A DNA stretch of 64,000 nucleotides, taken from assembly GCA_031412915.1 (NCBI GenBank), contig JANODX010000123.1, forward strand, positions 1-64,000, written 5' to 3'. Source of the DNA: JAGNNV01 sp031412915 (GTDB lineage: Bacteria > Acidobacteriota > Vicinamibacteria > Fen-336 > JAGNNV01). The translations under genes were made by a program, and so were the position numbers. The notes below the pieces were generated by a model. It saw only the letters and a list, made by a program, of their open reading frames with translations, did no database searches and was not told the DNA's origin. This document shows positions 1 through 8,331 of the stretch, one piece after another (position 1 is the first letter of the stretch; every line of letters starts with the position of its first letter).

Positions 1-425
1 CGAGGCCCTTGAACAAGACACTCTGTGCTCTGGCAGAATCATTCATGCGGGGCGCCTCACTGTGTTTAGAGTCAGTATTACCAACCCTTTGGACGCAATG
101 GCTCCCCGCTCAGTTCACTCCTTCATGAATAATCCGGGCTAAGAGGTCCGCTTCGCGAAGATTCTGCGCCACGGCCGGGATCGGCAGGCCCATCATGACC
201 TTGGTCGACCTTGAGAAGGCAAACAAGCCGACCGCTTGGCATCTCTATACGTAATCGCGCATAGTACTGACCGCATGAAAGAGATCGTCTGGATGGGGAG
301 CAGCAAGCCGGATTTGAAGGGTCCAGCCCGGCCCTGCCCGGCTCCCTTCTTCTCGCCTCCTCACGCAAAGGAGTGGGTGAGCGGAGGTCCGGGCCCCAAT
401 CGCGCCCCTGGCCTGCTCCACGTGA
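1..425. other. No supported gene at left edge
   Basis: No reading frame here resembles a protein family I recognise, and none has a convincing ribosome binding site. The stretch lies downstream of the minus-strand peptidase gene. I see no tRNA, repeat or terminator in it. It could hold the end of a gene that begins outside the window, but nothing supports that. Confidence 0.4.
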
Positions 426-1316
426 CTACTCCACGCTCAGGAATCCGATCGCGTTGAAGAAGCGCGACGCCTCGAGCATGTCGTTCGCCGTGTAGACGAT
501 GACGTTGCCCCTCGGGCGCTCGACGCCCTGGAAATAGGACGCGACCTCTGCGTCGACCGTGCGCTTGAATGTGACCTCCAACTTCACCGGCCGGGCCAGC
601 TTGTAGGGCTTGAGCTGTCGCCGCTTCTCCACTCCACGCTTCACGCCCTCTCGGATGAGCCGCTGGCATTCCTCCGGATGGAGCATGGTGGCGGAGTAGA
701 AACCTCCGGCGATCTTCACGGCCGCGGTTTCGATGGCGCCGAGCAGCCGCGTGGCTTCCTGGCCGATCGTCTGGTCGCCCGAGAGGAAGACTACGGGCAC
801 GCCGAAATCTCCGGCGATGGCGGCGTTGATTCCGGCTTCCGGAACCGTAACGCCGTTGAGCTTCACGTCGAAGAATCGCGTGCTGCTGTCGGTGTGCGCG
901 AGGATCGCGTTCGCCTGCCCTTCGCTGGCGTGGTAGCCGACGAACACGGCCGCCGCGAAGCTGTCGTCGATGCCCTGCATCATGCCGAGCGGGCGGGGCC
1001 AGGCGCGCACCATTCGGGCGCGCCGGTCGAGAAGTTCAGGATCGATGTTCTGGCCGTCCCAGTGCGAGTCGCTCACCAGCACATCGCTAGCGCCCGCGTC
1101 GTAGGCCCCTGCGATCGCCGCGTTGACCTCGAGTGTCATGAGCCTGCGGAACTTCTCGTAGTCGGCGCCTTTTGGACTCGACTGTTTGTCCCACGTGCTG
1201 ACGCCGCCGATTCCTTCCATGTCGGCCGAGATGTACACCTTGAGCGGCGCGACGCTCTGGCCGGAAGCGATTCCGCTGGCAGCTAGTGCGAAGAACGTGA
1301 GCACCCACAGTCTCAT
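426..1316 (-). CDS. Secreted M55-family D-aminopeptidase (DppA-like)
   Basis: The 296-residue product opens with a signal peptide of about 19 residues ending near Ala-Ser-Gly-Gln. It then matches the M55 zinc peptidase family typified by Bacillus DppA. The likely metal and catalytic residues have the family spacing: Asp32 and Glu34 in ADMEG, His85 in DSHWDG, His129 in GYHASEG and Glu160 in VPEAG. Family members cleave N-terminal D-amino acids from peptides and assemble into decamers. A signal peptide implies that this one works in the periplasm, perhaps on peptidoglycan-derived D-peptides. That substrate is inferred. The gene stands alone, with the cupin gene upstream on the same strand. Confidence 0.9.
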   Translation of the reverse strand: MRLWVLTFFALAASGIASGQSVAPLKVYISADMEGIGGVSTWDKQSSPKGADYEKFRRLMTLEVNAAIAGAYDAGASDVLVSDSHWDGQNIDPELLDRRARMVRAWPRPLGMMQGIDDSFAAAVFVGYHASEGQANAILAHTDSSTRFFDVKLNGVTVPEAGINAAIAGDFGVPVVFLSGDQTIGQEATRLLGAIETAAVKIAGGFYSATMLHPEECQRLIREGVKRGVEKRRQLKPYKLARPVKLEVTFKRTVDAEVASYFQGVERPRGNVIVYTANDMLEASRFFNAIGFLSVE

Positions 1317-1422
1317 GACTCCTCCTTGACGCGATACGCAGTTCTATGTTGCGGCGACGGCGACGAAACTCAGAAGGATGGGCTTCCGGCGCCCGTCGGC
1401 GAGCCGGTCTGTCGAGTACAGA

Positions 1423-1902
1423 CTACTTCAACGTCGGCCCGAAACGATAGACCAGATAGCTGATGGGTCCATCCAACTCGCTGAAGCTATGCGGCGTGCC
1501 GGCGGGGATGATGACGATGTCGCCGGGTTTCACCTTGCGGCTCTCGCCCCCCATGCGCGTGCCGGTCTGGCTCATGCCGGCATTGAACTGCGTCAGATCC
1601 GTCGGCTTGGGAGAGCCGAGGGTGCCGCCCGTCACGATGGTGCCCGAGCCCGAGACGATGTAGTAGGTCTCGGTGACGGTGTCGTGAACGAGCGCGCCCC
1701 CTTCGGGCTTGGCGCGGTGAAGCATGGCCACCGAGGCCTTGCCCCCCAGCACATCCGCGCTCTTGATGGGCTGGTCGACGACATTCCTGGCGATCTGTTC
1801 CCTCAAGACCGCCGCGTGCTCCTCCTTACTGATGTACACGGCGCGCGGTTGGGCGTCGAAGGAGAGGGAGAGGGAGAGGACGAGGGCGATGAGGCTCAGC
1901 AT
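1423..1902 (-). CDS. Secreted cupin-domain protein
   Basis: This 159-residue protein starts with a hydrophobic signal peptide (about 17 residues, before DAQPRA). A single cupin barrel follows. Motif 1 is around residues 68-90, with His in ALVHDTVTE and then YYIVSGSGT. Motif 2 is PGDIVIIPAGTPHSF near residues 128-142. Motif 1 keeps one His and one Glu rather than the full HxH set, so metal binding may be modified. Such small extracytoplasmic cupins are of unknown function. It lies 106 bp upstream of the M55 peptidase gene on the same strand and may share its transcript. No substrate can be named. Confidence 0.85.
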   Translation of the reverse strand: MLSLIALVLSLSLSFDAQPRAVYISKEEHAAVLREQIARNVVDQPIKSADVLGGKASVAMLHRAKPEGGALVHDTVTETYYIVSGSGTIVTGGTLGSPKPTDLTQFNAGMSQTGTRMGGESRKVKPGDIVIIPAGTPHSFSELDGPISYLVYRFGPTLK

Positions 1903-2148
1903 GCGGGTACATTATCGGAAAGAGCGAAGGCAAAACAACGCAGGGGAGGTTGCAGGCGGCGTCAAACGGGGATCCCCTGGGGACTGTGACGCCTCGCGAA
2001 GCCCAAAGGCCCGGAGAGGCCGCCCATGGATCGCGTCGCCGATCTGGTCCCTTGTCCGGCTGGGCCGGTGCGCCTGATGCAAAGTATCGCAGCCCGCCTT
2101 GGTGCGCGCCTTAATCATGCTCAATTTGCGGCGGTATGTCATGGCGAC

Positions 2149-2562
2149 TTACGCTGCTGGCCCTTTGAGTTCAATCACATTCCCGTCCGGGTCGCTAATG
2201 TACAGAGAGAGTCCGTCGCCTTCGGCCCCGAAGTTAGGCTCTGCCGGGCCATGTGGCAGCACGCCATGGCGCTGCAGGTGCGTGACGATGGTTAGTTCCT
2301 CAAACGGTTCAATCCGCAGGCAAAGGTGGTCAACATTGCGCCCGGTTTGCCCGGCCATCGCACCGCCTTTGCGCCCGAGCTGGCCGTCAAAGGAAATCAA
2401 GTCGATCATCGAAGCGCCAGCGCTCAGGTGGATTAGTCCAAGGTCGTCGCGCCGCCGCACCACCTCGCAGCCCAGTACGGTGCTGTAGAAGTCGATGCTG
2501 GTTTGCAGGTTTTGTACCCGGAACACCAGATGGTCGACGCGTTCAACGGAAAATGGATTCAT
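2149..2562 (-). CDS. VOC (glyoxalase/dioxygenase fold) protein
   Basis: I place the start at the ATG giving MNPFSVERVDHLVF. A longer frame upstream would run through the promoter-like element. The 137-residue product has the paired beta-alpha-beta-beta-beta modules of the vicinal-oxygen-chelate superfamily: VDHLVFRVQNLQTSIDFY at the N-terminus and a VDHLCLRIEPF module around residue 75, ending in SDPDGNVIELKG. Candidate metal ligands are the His of each VDH motif and the Glu of NVIELKG. The fold covers glyoxalases, extradiol dioxygenases and antibiotic-resistance proteins, and the sequence does not discriminate among them. It is a single gene with no obvious operon partner. Confidence 0.88.
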   Translation of the reverse strand: MNPFSVERVDHLVFRVQNLQTSIDFYSTVLGCEVVRRRDDLGLIHLSAGASMIDLISFDGQLGRKGGAMAGQTGRNVDHLCLRIEPFEELTIVTHLQRHGVLPHGPAEPNFGAEGDGLSLYISDPDGNVIELKGPAA

Positions 2563-2568
2563 GGTCGG

Positions 2569-2603
2569 AGCGTATGTGAAACAAGCGCCGTTCGCCACTC
2601 AGG
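2569..2603 (-). promoter_or_regulatory. Promoter-like element, copy 1 (upstream of VOC gene)
   Basis: On the plus strand this 35-bp stretch contains GTGAAACAAGCG at 2576-2587, so it reads CGCTTGTTTCAC toward the VOC gene. It aligns position for position with elements at 10531-10565 and 14757-14791. It is the weakest of the three: TACGCT stands where they have TACAAT or TAAAAT, and CTGAG stands where they have TTGAC. It ends 7 bp before the VOC start codon. Confidence 0.45.
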
Positions 2604-2800
2604 GCACCTGACCGCGGAGCGCCTGTGGGCGTCCGGACGGGCCACTCCAAGCGCAGGTGGCGGGTCCGGCGTCGCCTCCGGGGGGCGTCGGACGCCGGAG
2701 GTTTCGTCATCGGCGGCGCGGGTGCGGTGAAGGCGGGCGATTGGGTCGAGCTCAAGCTGGAGGCGCCCGCTGATATAGTCCGCGTTTTCAAGGAGGGCTT

Positions 2801-3460
2801 ATGACGCTGCGCATCAACAGCGACGCACCGGACTTCACGGCGGAGACAACTCAAGGCATAGTCAAGTTTCACGAGTGGATCGGCGACGGCTGGGCCATCC
2901 TGTTCTCCCACCCGAAGGACTTCACGCCGGTGTGCACCACCGAACTTGGCTACATGGCCTCCCTTTCCGGGGAGTTCACGAAGCGCCACTGCAAGATCAT
3001 CGGCCTCAGCGTCGACCCCGTGGCCAATCACGAGAAGTGGTCGAAGGACATCGAGGAGACCCAGGGTCACAAGGTGACCTACCCGATGATCGGCGATCCC
3101 GAGCTCGCGGTAGCCAAGGCCTACGACATGCTCCCGGAAACCGCCGGCACCACCTCCGAGGGCCGGACCGCGGCCGACAACCAGACCGTGCGCTCGGTTT
3201 TCGTGGTCGGGCCCGACAAGAAGATCAAGGCCATGCTCACCTACCCCATGAGCACGGGCCGGAACTTCGACGAGGTCCTCCGCATCCTCGACTCCGTCCA
3301 GCTCACGGCCAAGCACAAGGTGGCGACCCCGGTGAACTGGAAGCAGGGCGAAGACGTGATCATCGTGCCCGCGGTCTCCGACGCCGAGGCCAAGGAAAAG
3401 TACCCGAGCGGCTGGAAAGCGCCCAAGCCCTACCTCCGCATCGTGCCGCAGCCGAAGTAA
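2801..3460 (+). CDS. 1-Cys peroxiredoxin (Prx6 subfamily)
   Basis: This 219-residue thiol peroxidase reduces H2O2 and organic hydroperoxides in the cytoplasm. The peroxidatic Cys45 sits in PKDFTPVCTTE, the PxxxTxxC signature, and PVCTTE is typical of Prx6/1-Cys enzymes. The long C-terminal dimerisation extension of that subfamily is present (residues about 165-219). I see no resolving cysteine. Translation is well set: AAGGAGG lies directly upstream of the ATG. It is a single gene on the opposite strand to its neighbours. Confidence 0.95.
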   Translation: MTLRINSDAPDFTAETTQGIVKFHEWIGDGWAILFSHPKDFTPVCTTELGYMASLSGEFTKRHCKIIGLSVDPVANHEKWSKDIEETQGHKVTYPMIGDPELAVAKAYDMLPETAGTTSEGRTAADNQTVRSVFVVGPDKKIKAMLTYPMSTGRNFDEVLRILDSVQLTAKHKVATPVNWKQGEDVIIVPAVSDAEAKEKYPSGWKAPKPYLRIVPQPK

Positions 3461-3489
3461 GCCTCGCTGCCGTGCGCCTCGACCTCGCC

Positions 3490-3536
3490 CTTCGATGGCT
3501 TTCCGGCCCCGGGCTCACCGGCCCCGGTCATCGAAG
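3490..3536. repeat. Imperfect inverted repeat after peroxiredoxin gene
   Basis: CTTCGATG at 3490-3497 pairs with CATCGAAG at 3529-3536, enclosing a GC-rich inner palindrome of GGCCCCGG and CCGGCCCC blocks. It lies 30 bp after the peroxiredoxin stop. There is no T-run, so it may be a processing or rho-dependent structure rather than an intrinsic terminator. Confidence 0.4.
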
Positions 3537-3750
3537 CGGCGACCGAGAACGGCATCGGAGCGGCAAGCGGCCCCATCTCCACCGCGGCCAGCATCCAGGT
3601 CTGCGCCGTTTTGCGGAACTTTCGGTTGCTGGAACTTCAGTGGGGCGAGGCCGGCTGGCGAAGCGACATCGTAACTCCGCCCGAACGCTTCGTCCGCGGG
3701 ACAATTTCGGTGCGATAGGCGCGGACTTCTGATTTCGCCGCTCGAAAGCC

Positions 3751-4509
3751 TCAGTTGGTCCCGGCCGAAAGCCCGCCATCGATCGGCAACGCCACCCCAG
3801 TCACATACGATGCCGCGTCCGAACACAGCCACGTCACCGCCTGCGCGACTTCGTCGGGATTCCCGCCCCGCCCCGGTACCTTCGACCGGAACCAGTCTTC
3901 AACACCAGGGATCGCGAACGCTCGCTCGATCATCGGCGTCATGATCATCCCGGGGCACACGACATTGATCCGAATGCCCTTGTCCCGGTACTGGAGCGCC
4001 GCCGACTTCGACAATCCGATGACCCCATGCTTGCTGGCCGAGTAGGCCGGGCTTCGGACGTATCCGGTCAGTCCGGCGACCGAGGAGTCGTTGACGATGG
4101 TGCCGCCCCCTTGGCTCAGCATCTGGATGATCTGGTACTTCATCCCGAGCCAGACGCCCTTCAAGTTCACGTCGATCATCCGGTCCCAATCCGGCTCGGT
4201 GACTTCGTGAAGGAGCGCCCCGCCGGAAACGCCGGCATTGTTGAAGGCACAGTCGAGCCTTCCGTATTGGGCCACCGCCCGCTTGACCACGGCCTCGGCG
4301 TCCTCCGCACGGGCGACGTCGGTCTGGACGAAGATCGCTTCGCCCCCTTTTTTCCGGATCTCGGCCACGGTCACTTCGCCTTCTTCGACCCGGCGGGCCG
4401 CGATCACCACCCGGGCGCCCTGCTCGGCGAACAGCAGAGCCGTGGCCCTTCCGATGCCCGAGTTGCCACCGGTAACCAGCGCGACTTTTCCGTCAAACGG
4501 CCTTGGCAT
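3751..4509 (-). CDS. SDR-family oxidoreductase
   Basis: This is a classical short-chain dehydrogenase of 252 residues. The Rossmann glycine motif TGGNSGIG is at residues 13-20, NNAG near 90-93, the catalytic Ser at about 142, and Tyr156/Lys160 in YSASK. The C-terminus (DGGLSAGT) is typical of the FabG/glucose-dehydrogenase-like subgroup. Basic residues after beta-2 (AARR) favour NADP(H). The substrate cannot be assigned. It is monocistronic, ending 290 bp from the peroxiredoxin gene on the other strand. Confidence 0.92.
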   Translation of the reverse strand: MPRPFDGKVALVTGGNSGIGRATALLFAEQGARVVIAARRVEEGEVTVAEIRKKGGEAIFVQTDVARAEDAEAVVKRAVAQYGRLDCAFNNAGVSGGALLHEVTEPDWDRMIDVNLKGVWLGMKYQIIQMLSQGGGTIVNDSSVAGLTGYVRSPAYSASKHGVIGLSKSAALQYRDKGIRINVVCPGMIMTPMIERAFAIPGVEDWFRSKVPGRGGNPDEVAQAVTWLCSDAASYVTGVALPIDGGLSAGTN

Positions 4510-4630
4510 TTCATCTCCTCAGGTGACGATCGAGAGAACTCTCGAGTCGCCGGTGCAGTTCGATCCGGTTGGCCGGGTAACCCTCCTGGAGGTGCGCTGG
4601 TCAGGTCCCCCTGCGCCCGCATGGCAGTGC

Positions 4631-4969
4631 CTATGCCTCGGGCAGATCGAGGACGATCGCGCCCGGCTCGAAAGCGACGGTGGCCGAGAGGCCCGCGGCC
4701 GCGGCCTCGAGGGCCTTCTTGAAGATCACCTTGACGTCGGGGCCGTGGTCGAGGCGGCGGAGGATGGCTTCGCCCTGCTGGTCACCTACCGTGAGGGTGA
4801 GCTTCAGGCCCCGGCGCTTCAGCTGCATCTTGCGGCCGTCCGCGAGAGTGAGCCTGAAGGGCTTCAGGAGCTGGTCGACGTAGTTCACGCCCACCCCGGA
4901 ACCGTCGGGCTTGGCTTCGGGCAAATGGGCGTTCGCCAGGACGTCGTCCACGGTAACCGTGACTTTCAT
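4631..4969 (-). CDS. Unknown 112-residue protein, last gene of corrinoid methyltransfer operon
   Basis: I do not recognise this family. The product is soluble, without cysteines, signal peptide or membrane segment. It looks like a mixed alpha/beta fold: MKVTVTVDDVLANAHLP, a central basic strand pair (RKMQLKRRGLKLTLTVG) and a C-terminal strand rich in hydrophobics. Its ATG overlaps the stop of the homocysteine methyltransferase gene (ATGA), so the two are translationally coupled. A role in the same pathway, such as a subunit or assembly factor, is therefore likely but inferred. Confidence 0.75.
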   Translation of the reverse strand: MKVTVTVDDVLANAHLPEAKPDGSGVGVNYVDQLLKPFRLTLADGRKMQLKRRGLKLTLTVGDQQGEAILRRLDHGPDVKVIFKKALEAAAAGLSATVAFEPGAIVLDLPEA

Positions 4970-5889
4970 GCGGGGACTCCTTGCCGCGCGCGGGCGGCTT
5001 CGTCCAGGACCTGGCGAAGACGGCGAATGTGCGCGGGGGTGGAGCCGCAGCAGCCACCGACGATGCGCGGTCCGGCGGCGAGAAGCCCGGGGAGACCCGC
5101 CGCCATCTCATCGGGTGTCTCCTTGTAGAGGACCTGCATGTTCTCGAGCACGGGCTGGCCGGCGTTGGGCTGGGCCATCACGGGCAGTCCGCTCGCGGCG
5201 CGGTAACGCCGCACGATCTGGGCGGCCATCCGCATGTCGACTCCGGTGCCGCAGTTGAGGGCCGCCACGTCGCAGCCCTGAGCGGCCAGGAATTCGGCGG
5301 CCTGCTCGGGGCTGATGCCCATCATCGTGCGCACGTCGTCCTCGTCGGCCATCTTGTCGAAGGCCACGGAGCCGATGACGACCCGGGCCCCCGCTTCCTT
5401 CGCGGCCGCGATCGCGATCTCCAGTTCCTCGAAGGCGGTCTGGGTCTCGATGATGATGCCGTCGGCTCCGCCCTCCACCAGGGCCTTGGCCTGCTCGCGG
5501 AAGGCGCGCTCGACCTCGGCCGCGGCGATCTCGCCGTACGGCTCCATGAGGCCGCCGAAGGGGCCGATGTCGCCGAGCACGTAGCCGTGGCCGCCCAGGG
5601 CTTCCCGCGCCACCGTGACCGCGGCGCGGTTGATCTCGACCGTGCGCTCGCCCTGGCCGTGGCGGTTCAGCATGATGCGGGAGGCCCCGAAGGTGTTAGT
5701 GAGGAGGATATCGGACCCCGCCTCGACGTAGCCGCGCTGGATGGCGAGGACACGCTCCTTGTGGTCGACGTTCCAGGCCTCGCCACAGCCGCCCGATTCG
5801 AGGCCGGCCAGTTGCAGCTGCGTGCCCATGGCTCCGTCGCTCAAGAGCACGCGGGCCTCGAGGGCGTCTTTGAAGGAGGGCCTGGTCAA
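4966..5889 (-). CDS. Homocysteine S-methyltransferase (BHMT/MetH N-terminal type)
   Basis: This roughly 307-residue zinc enzyme transfers a methyl group to homocysteine. DGAMGTQLQ near the N-terminus starts the TIM barrel. The three zinc cysteines are in ALNCGTG (about residue 211) and VGGCCGSTP (about 279-280). The start is taken as TTG, overlapping the TGA of the upstream gene (TTGA). A frame open farther upstream only shadows that gene. It is the size of a stand-alone homocysteine-binding module without folate or B12 domains. In this operon the methyl donor would be the separate corrinoid protein, giving methionine; this is inferred from the neighbours. A free betaine or S-methylmethionine donor is the alternative. 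Confidence 0.9.
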   Translation of the reverse strand: MTRPSFKDALEARVLLSDGAMGTQLQLAGLESGGCGEAWNVDHKERVLAIQRGYVEAGSDILLTNTFGASRIMLNRHGQGERTVEINRAAVTVAREALGGHGYVLGDIGPFGGLMEPYGEIAAAEVERAFREQAKALVEGGADGIIIETQTAFEELEIAIAAAKEAGARVVIGSVAFDKMADEDDVRTMMGISPEQAAEFLAAQGCDVAALNCGTGVDMRMAAQIVRRYRAASGLPVMAQPNAGQPVLENMQVLYKETPDEMAAGLPGLLAAGPRIVGGCCGSTPAHIRRLRQVLDEAARARQGVPA

Positions 5890-6674
5890 GCAATCTCCAG
5901 GGTGTGGGGACCGACCGCCGCGTAGGGCGCCCGGCGGAACCCGCACGGGTCGAAGTCGCAGGCGCGGCACAGGTCTTCCGGGGTGGTCGTTCCCTTGCGG
6001 TGGGTCACTCCGAGGACGGCCAGCACCGAATGCTGGGGGTGCAGCGCTCCCGAAGGGAGCAGCTCGATCGGCCCCAGCTCGACCCTCTCCTCGGCCCCGC
6101 GCTGTCCCTTCTCGCCGGTCAGGATCCCCATGACGCGATGCTGATCCGCCAGGTCCCAGTGCCCGCAGCCCGGCGAAAGGTGGGCGAGCAGCGTCTCCCC
6201 CGAGGGCGCCGCCTTCCGGCACAACTCACCCGAGGCCCAGAACACGAGACGCTCGGTGACCGCCACCGCGAACCGATCGAGGAAATAGGCCTCGTCCGGG
6301 CGCTCCGCGGCCCAGAGGCGCTTCACTTCGGCGGCCACGTCGGTTCCGGCGCTCGCGGCGAGGGCGACGAGTGCGTGAGCCTCTCCCGCCTCGAGCCGAT
6401 TCGCGAGCACGGCGCTTCGCAGCTCGGTGCCATCCTCGAGACGGACCACGTCCGCGCATGGGTCCGAAGACGGCCGGGGCGAGGTCGCCAACCGACGCGA
6501 GGCCACGAAGGGGTCGCCGTTTCGGGAGTACCAGTCGCGCGCTCCCTCGGCCCGGTCGAGGAGGTCGCCCTCCAGGGCGCGTCCGCGGGGCAGGCCCAGG
6601 AGGCGAAGCAGCTCGCGTTCGGAGACCAGGGCGGCGACCTGCGCCGCCGAGGCCGCGAGGGCGGTGGCGATCAC
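5886..6674 (-). CDS. MetH activation-domain-like protein
   Basis: This 262-residue protein with a GTG start resembles the reactivation domain of B12-dependent methionine synthase. It contains SPGCGHWDLADQ (about residues 168-179) and the downstream ELLPSGALHPQHSVLAVLGV region that corresponds to the AdoMet-binding part of MetH. A C-terminal cysteine cluster, CRACDFDPCGFRR (about 237-249), resembles one seen in stand-alone activation proteins of anaerobes and may bind a metal or Fe-S cluster. It lies 7 bp after the RACo gene and overlaps the methyltransferase start. The likely role is reductive remethylation of cob(II)alamin or docking on the corrinoid protein; it is unclear why both this and RACo are present. 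Confidence 0.8.
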   Translation of the reverse strand: MIATALAASAAQVAALVSERELLRLLGLPRGRALEGDLLDRAEGARDWYSRNGDPFVASRRLATSPRPSSDPCADVVRLEDGTELRSAVLANRLEAGEAHALVALAASAGTDVAAEVKRLWAAERPDEAYFLDRFAVAVTERLVFWASGELCRKAAPSGETLLAHLSPGCGHWDLADQHRVMGILTGEKGQRGAEERVELGPIELLPSGALHPQHSVLAVLGVTHRKGTTTPEDLCRACDFDPCGFRRAPYAAVGPHTLEIA

Positions 6675-6681
6675 GCTTCCC

Positions 6682-8331
6682 TCACGCGGCGGCCCCGAAG
6701 GGCGCGAACTGGCAACCCTCGACGAAGAGTTCGAAGAAGTGGGGGTGAGTCTCGAGGCGGACGTGCTCGACGCGCCGCACCAGGGTCTCGAGCTCGGCCC
6801 GGCGCGACCGGGAGAGAAGGGCGAGGGCGGCGCCTTCGAGGGCCGCGTTGCCCACTTTCACGATGCGCTCCCGCGGGAGGTCGGGCACGAGGCCGATGCG
6901 GCAGGCCGCGTCCACGTCGAGGTGCCGCGCGAACCCGCCCGCCAGGTACAAGCGGTCGACGCGCTCCAGGGAGACGCCGTAGATGTCCAGAAGCACGCGC
7001 AGGCCCGCGGCGTTGGCTCCCTTGGCCTGGGCCAGCTCGTTCACGTCCGGCTCGCTCAGGCTGAGGCCTCCGGGAAGGGGGAAGGGATCGGAGTCGTCGG
7101 TGAAGCGGCCCTGCTCGTTCATCCGCTCCGTGCGCCGCAGTTCCGACAGGAGGTCGACGAGCCCCGATCCGCAAAGGCCTTGGGGCTCGCCTCCGCCGAC
7201 CACCACGGTGGCGATGCTTCCGTCGTCCGCAATGCGCACGCGCTCGAGCGCCCCCTCGAGCGCCGGCATGCCGTAGGTCACGCCTCCGCCCTCGAACGCG
7301 GGACCGGCGGGGCAGGAAGCGGCGATGAGCCGCTCACGGTTGCCGAGGAAGACCTCGGTATTGGTGCCGATGTCGAGGAGGGCACAGAGCGGGGAGCCTT
7401 CCCCGATGCCGGTGGCGAGCAGGCAGGCCGCCGCGTCGGCGCCTACATGGCTGCCCACGAGAGGCAGGCCGTAGACGCGGGCGTCCGGGAAGAGGGGCAG
7501 GCGGAGTTTCCTCGCGGTCGAGGTGAGGCTCGTGGTCGAGGCCCGGCCCTCGTGAAGGGCCGCTTCGGTGGTGGAGCGATAGGGCATGACGCCGATCGAC
7601 CCGACGTCGAGGCCGAAGAAGAGGTCGCGCATGGTGGGGTTGCCCGCCACCACGAGCTCGTAGATCGTCGCGGGGTCCACGGGCAGGGCCATGATCGCGC
7701 GGGACAAGTAGCCGAGGAGTGTGCGTTGGAGCAGCCTGCCCTTCTGCTCTCCGTCGAAGCGGATGCGGGCCATGATGTCCGAGCCCCCGAAGCGCTGGGG
7801 GTTTTCGAACGATTGGGTGGCCACGAGGCGCCCTGTCTCCAGATCGTGCAGGCGCAGGGCCACCGTGGTCGTGCCGATGTCGAGGGCCAGACCGTGCAGC
7901 GGGCCCGGAACTTCGCAGAGAGGCTCCTCGTCGAGGAGGACGAAGCGGCCGTCGCGGGTGACCGCGGGGTCGAGGCGGATGCCGCGCTCGGGGAGGCCGG
8001 TCGTGTCCGTCTCGATGCGCAGGGTGCCGCGCCGCAGGGTATGGCAATGCACTTCGCCGGGTGCTTGGAGTTCGGTGCGACAGGCGAGGCGGAATCGCCC
8101 TCCGAGGTGGCTTTCCTGCGGGGCCAGGGGCGAGAGCAGTTCACCGCCTGTTTCCACCTCGACCAGGCACTCGCGGCACTTGCCCTGCTTGAAGCAGGAC
8201 GTGGGGACGGTGACGCCCAGGGCCTCGGCGCAATCGAACAGGGTTTGGCCCGTGCTTGCCGGTCCCGAGACGCCGTCGATCGTCACTGTCACGGCGGCGG
8301 CGGCGGTCGCGTGGAACACGACCGTGCTCAC
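6682..8331 (-). CDS. RACo-type corrinoid activation protein (2Fe-2S + DUF4445/ASKHA ATPase)
   Basis: This 549-residue protein re-reduces inactive Co(II) corrinoid to Co(I) using ATP. The N-terminal plant-type ferredoxin domain carries a full [2Fe-2S] set: Cys46, Cys52, Cys55 and Cys84 (CX5CX2CX28C). A linker leads to the ASKHA ATPase domain from about residue 145, with phosphate-1 motif LDIGTTT, a second ALLDIGTNTEV near 310, and adenosine motif YLAGGFARHLD near 460. It matches RACo and the DUF4445 family in length and order, rather than RamA, which has a ferredoxin domain of the other type at the C-terminus. The GTG start overlaps the corrinoid protein stop (GTGA). Confidence 0.93.
   Translation of the reverse strand: MSTVVFHATAAAAVTVTIDGVSGPASTGQTLFDCAEALGVTVPTSCFKQGKCRECLVEVETGGELLSPLAPQESHLGGRFRLACRTELQAPGEVHCHTLRRGTLRIETDTTGLPERGIRLDPAVTRDGRFVLLDEEPLCEVPGPLHGLALDIGTTTVALRLHDLETGRLVATQSFENPQRFGGSDIMARIRFDGEQKGRLLQRTLLGYLSRAIMALPVDPATIYELVVAGNPTMRDLFFGLDVGSIGVMPYRSTTEAALHEGRASTTSLTSTARKLRLPLFPDARVYGLPLVGSHVGADAAACLLATGIGEGSPLCALLDIGTNTEVFLGNRERLIAASCPAGPAFEGGGVTYGMPALEGALERVRIADDGSIATVVVGGGEPQGLCGSGLVDLLSELRRTERMNEQGRFTDDSDPFPLPGGLSLSEPDVNELAQAKGANAAGLRVLLDIYGVSLERVDRLYLAGGFARHLDVDAACRIGLVPDLPRERIVKVGNAALEGAALALLSRSRRAELETLVRRVEHVRLETHPHFFELFVEGCQFAPFGAAA

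Noticed and set aside
2640..2800. Remnant coding sequence (frame reading GFVIGGAGAVKAGDWVELKL) before the peroxiredoxin
   Set aside because: It looks protein-like for about 35 codons but has no start, no upstream continuation and no family I can name.
3515..3832. 105-codon minus-strand frame after the peroxiredoxin
   Set aside because: Its 5' part overlaps the end of the SDR gene in another frame, and the translation is Arg-rich noise.
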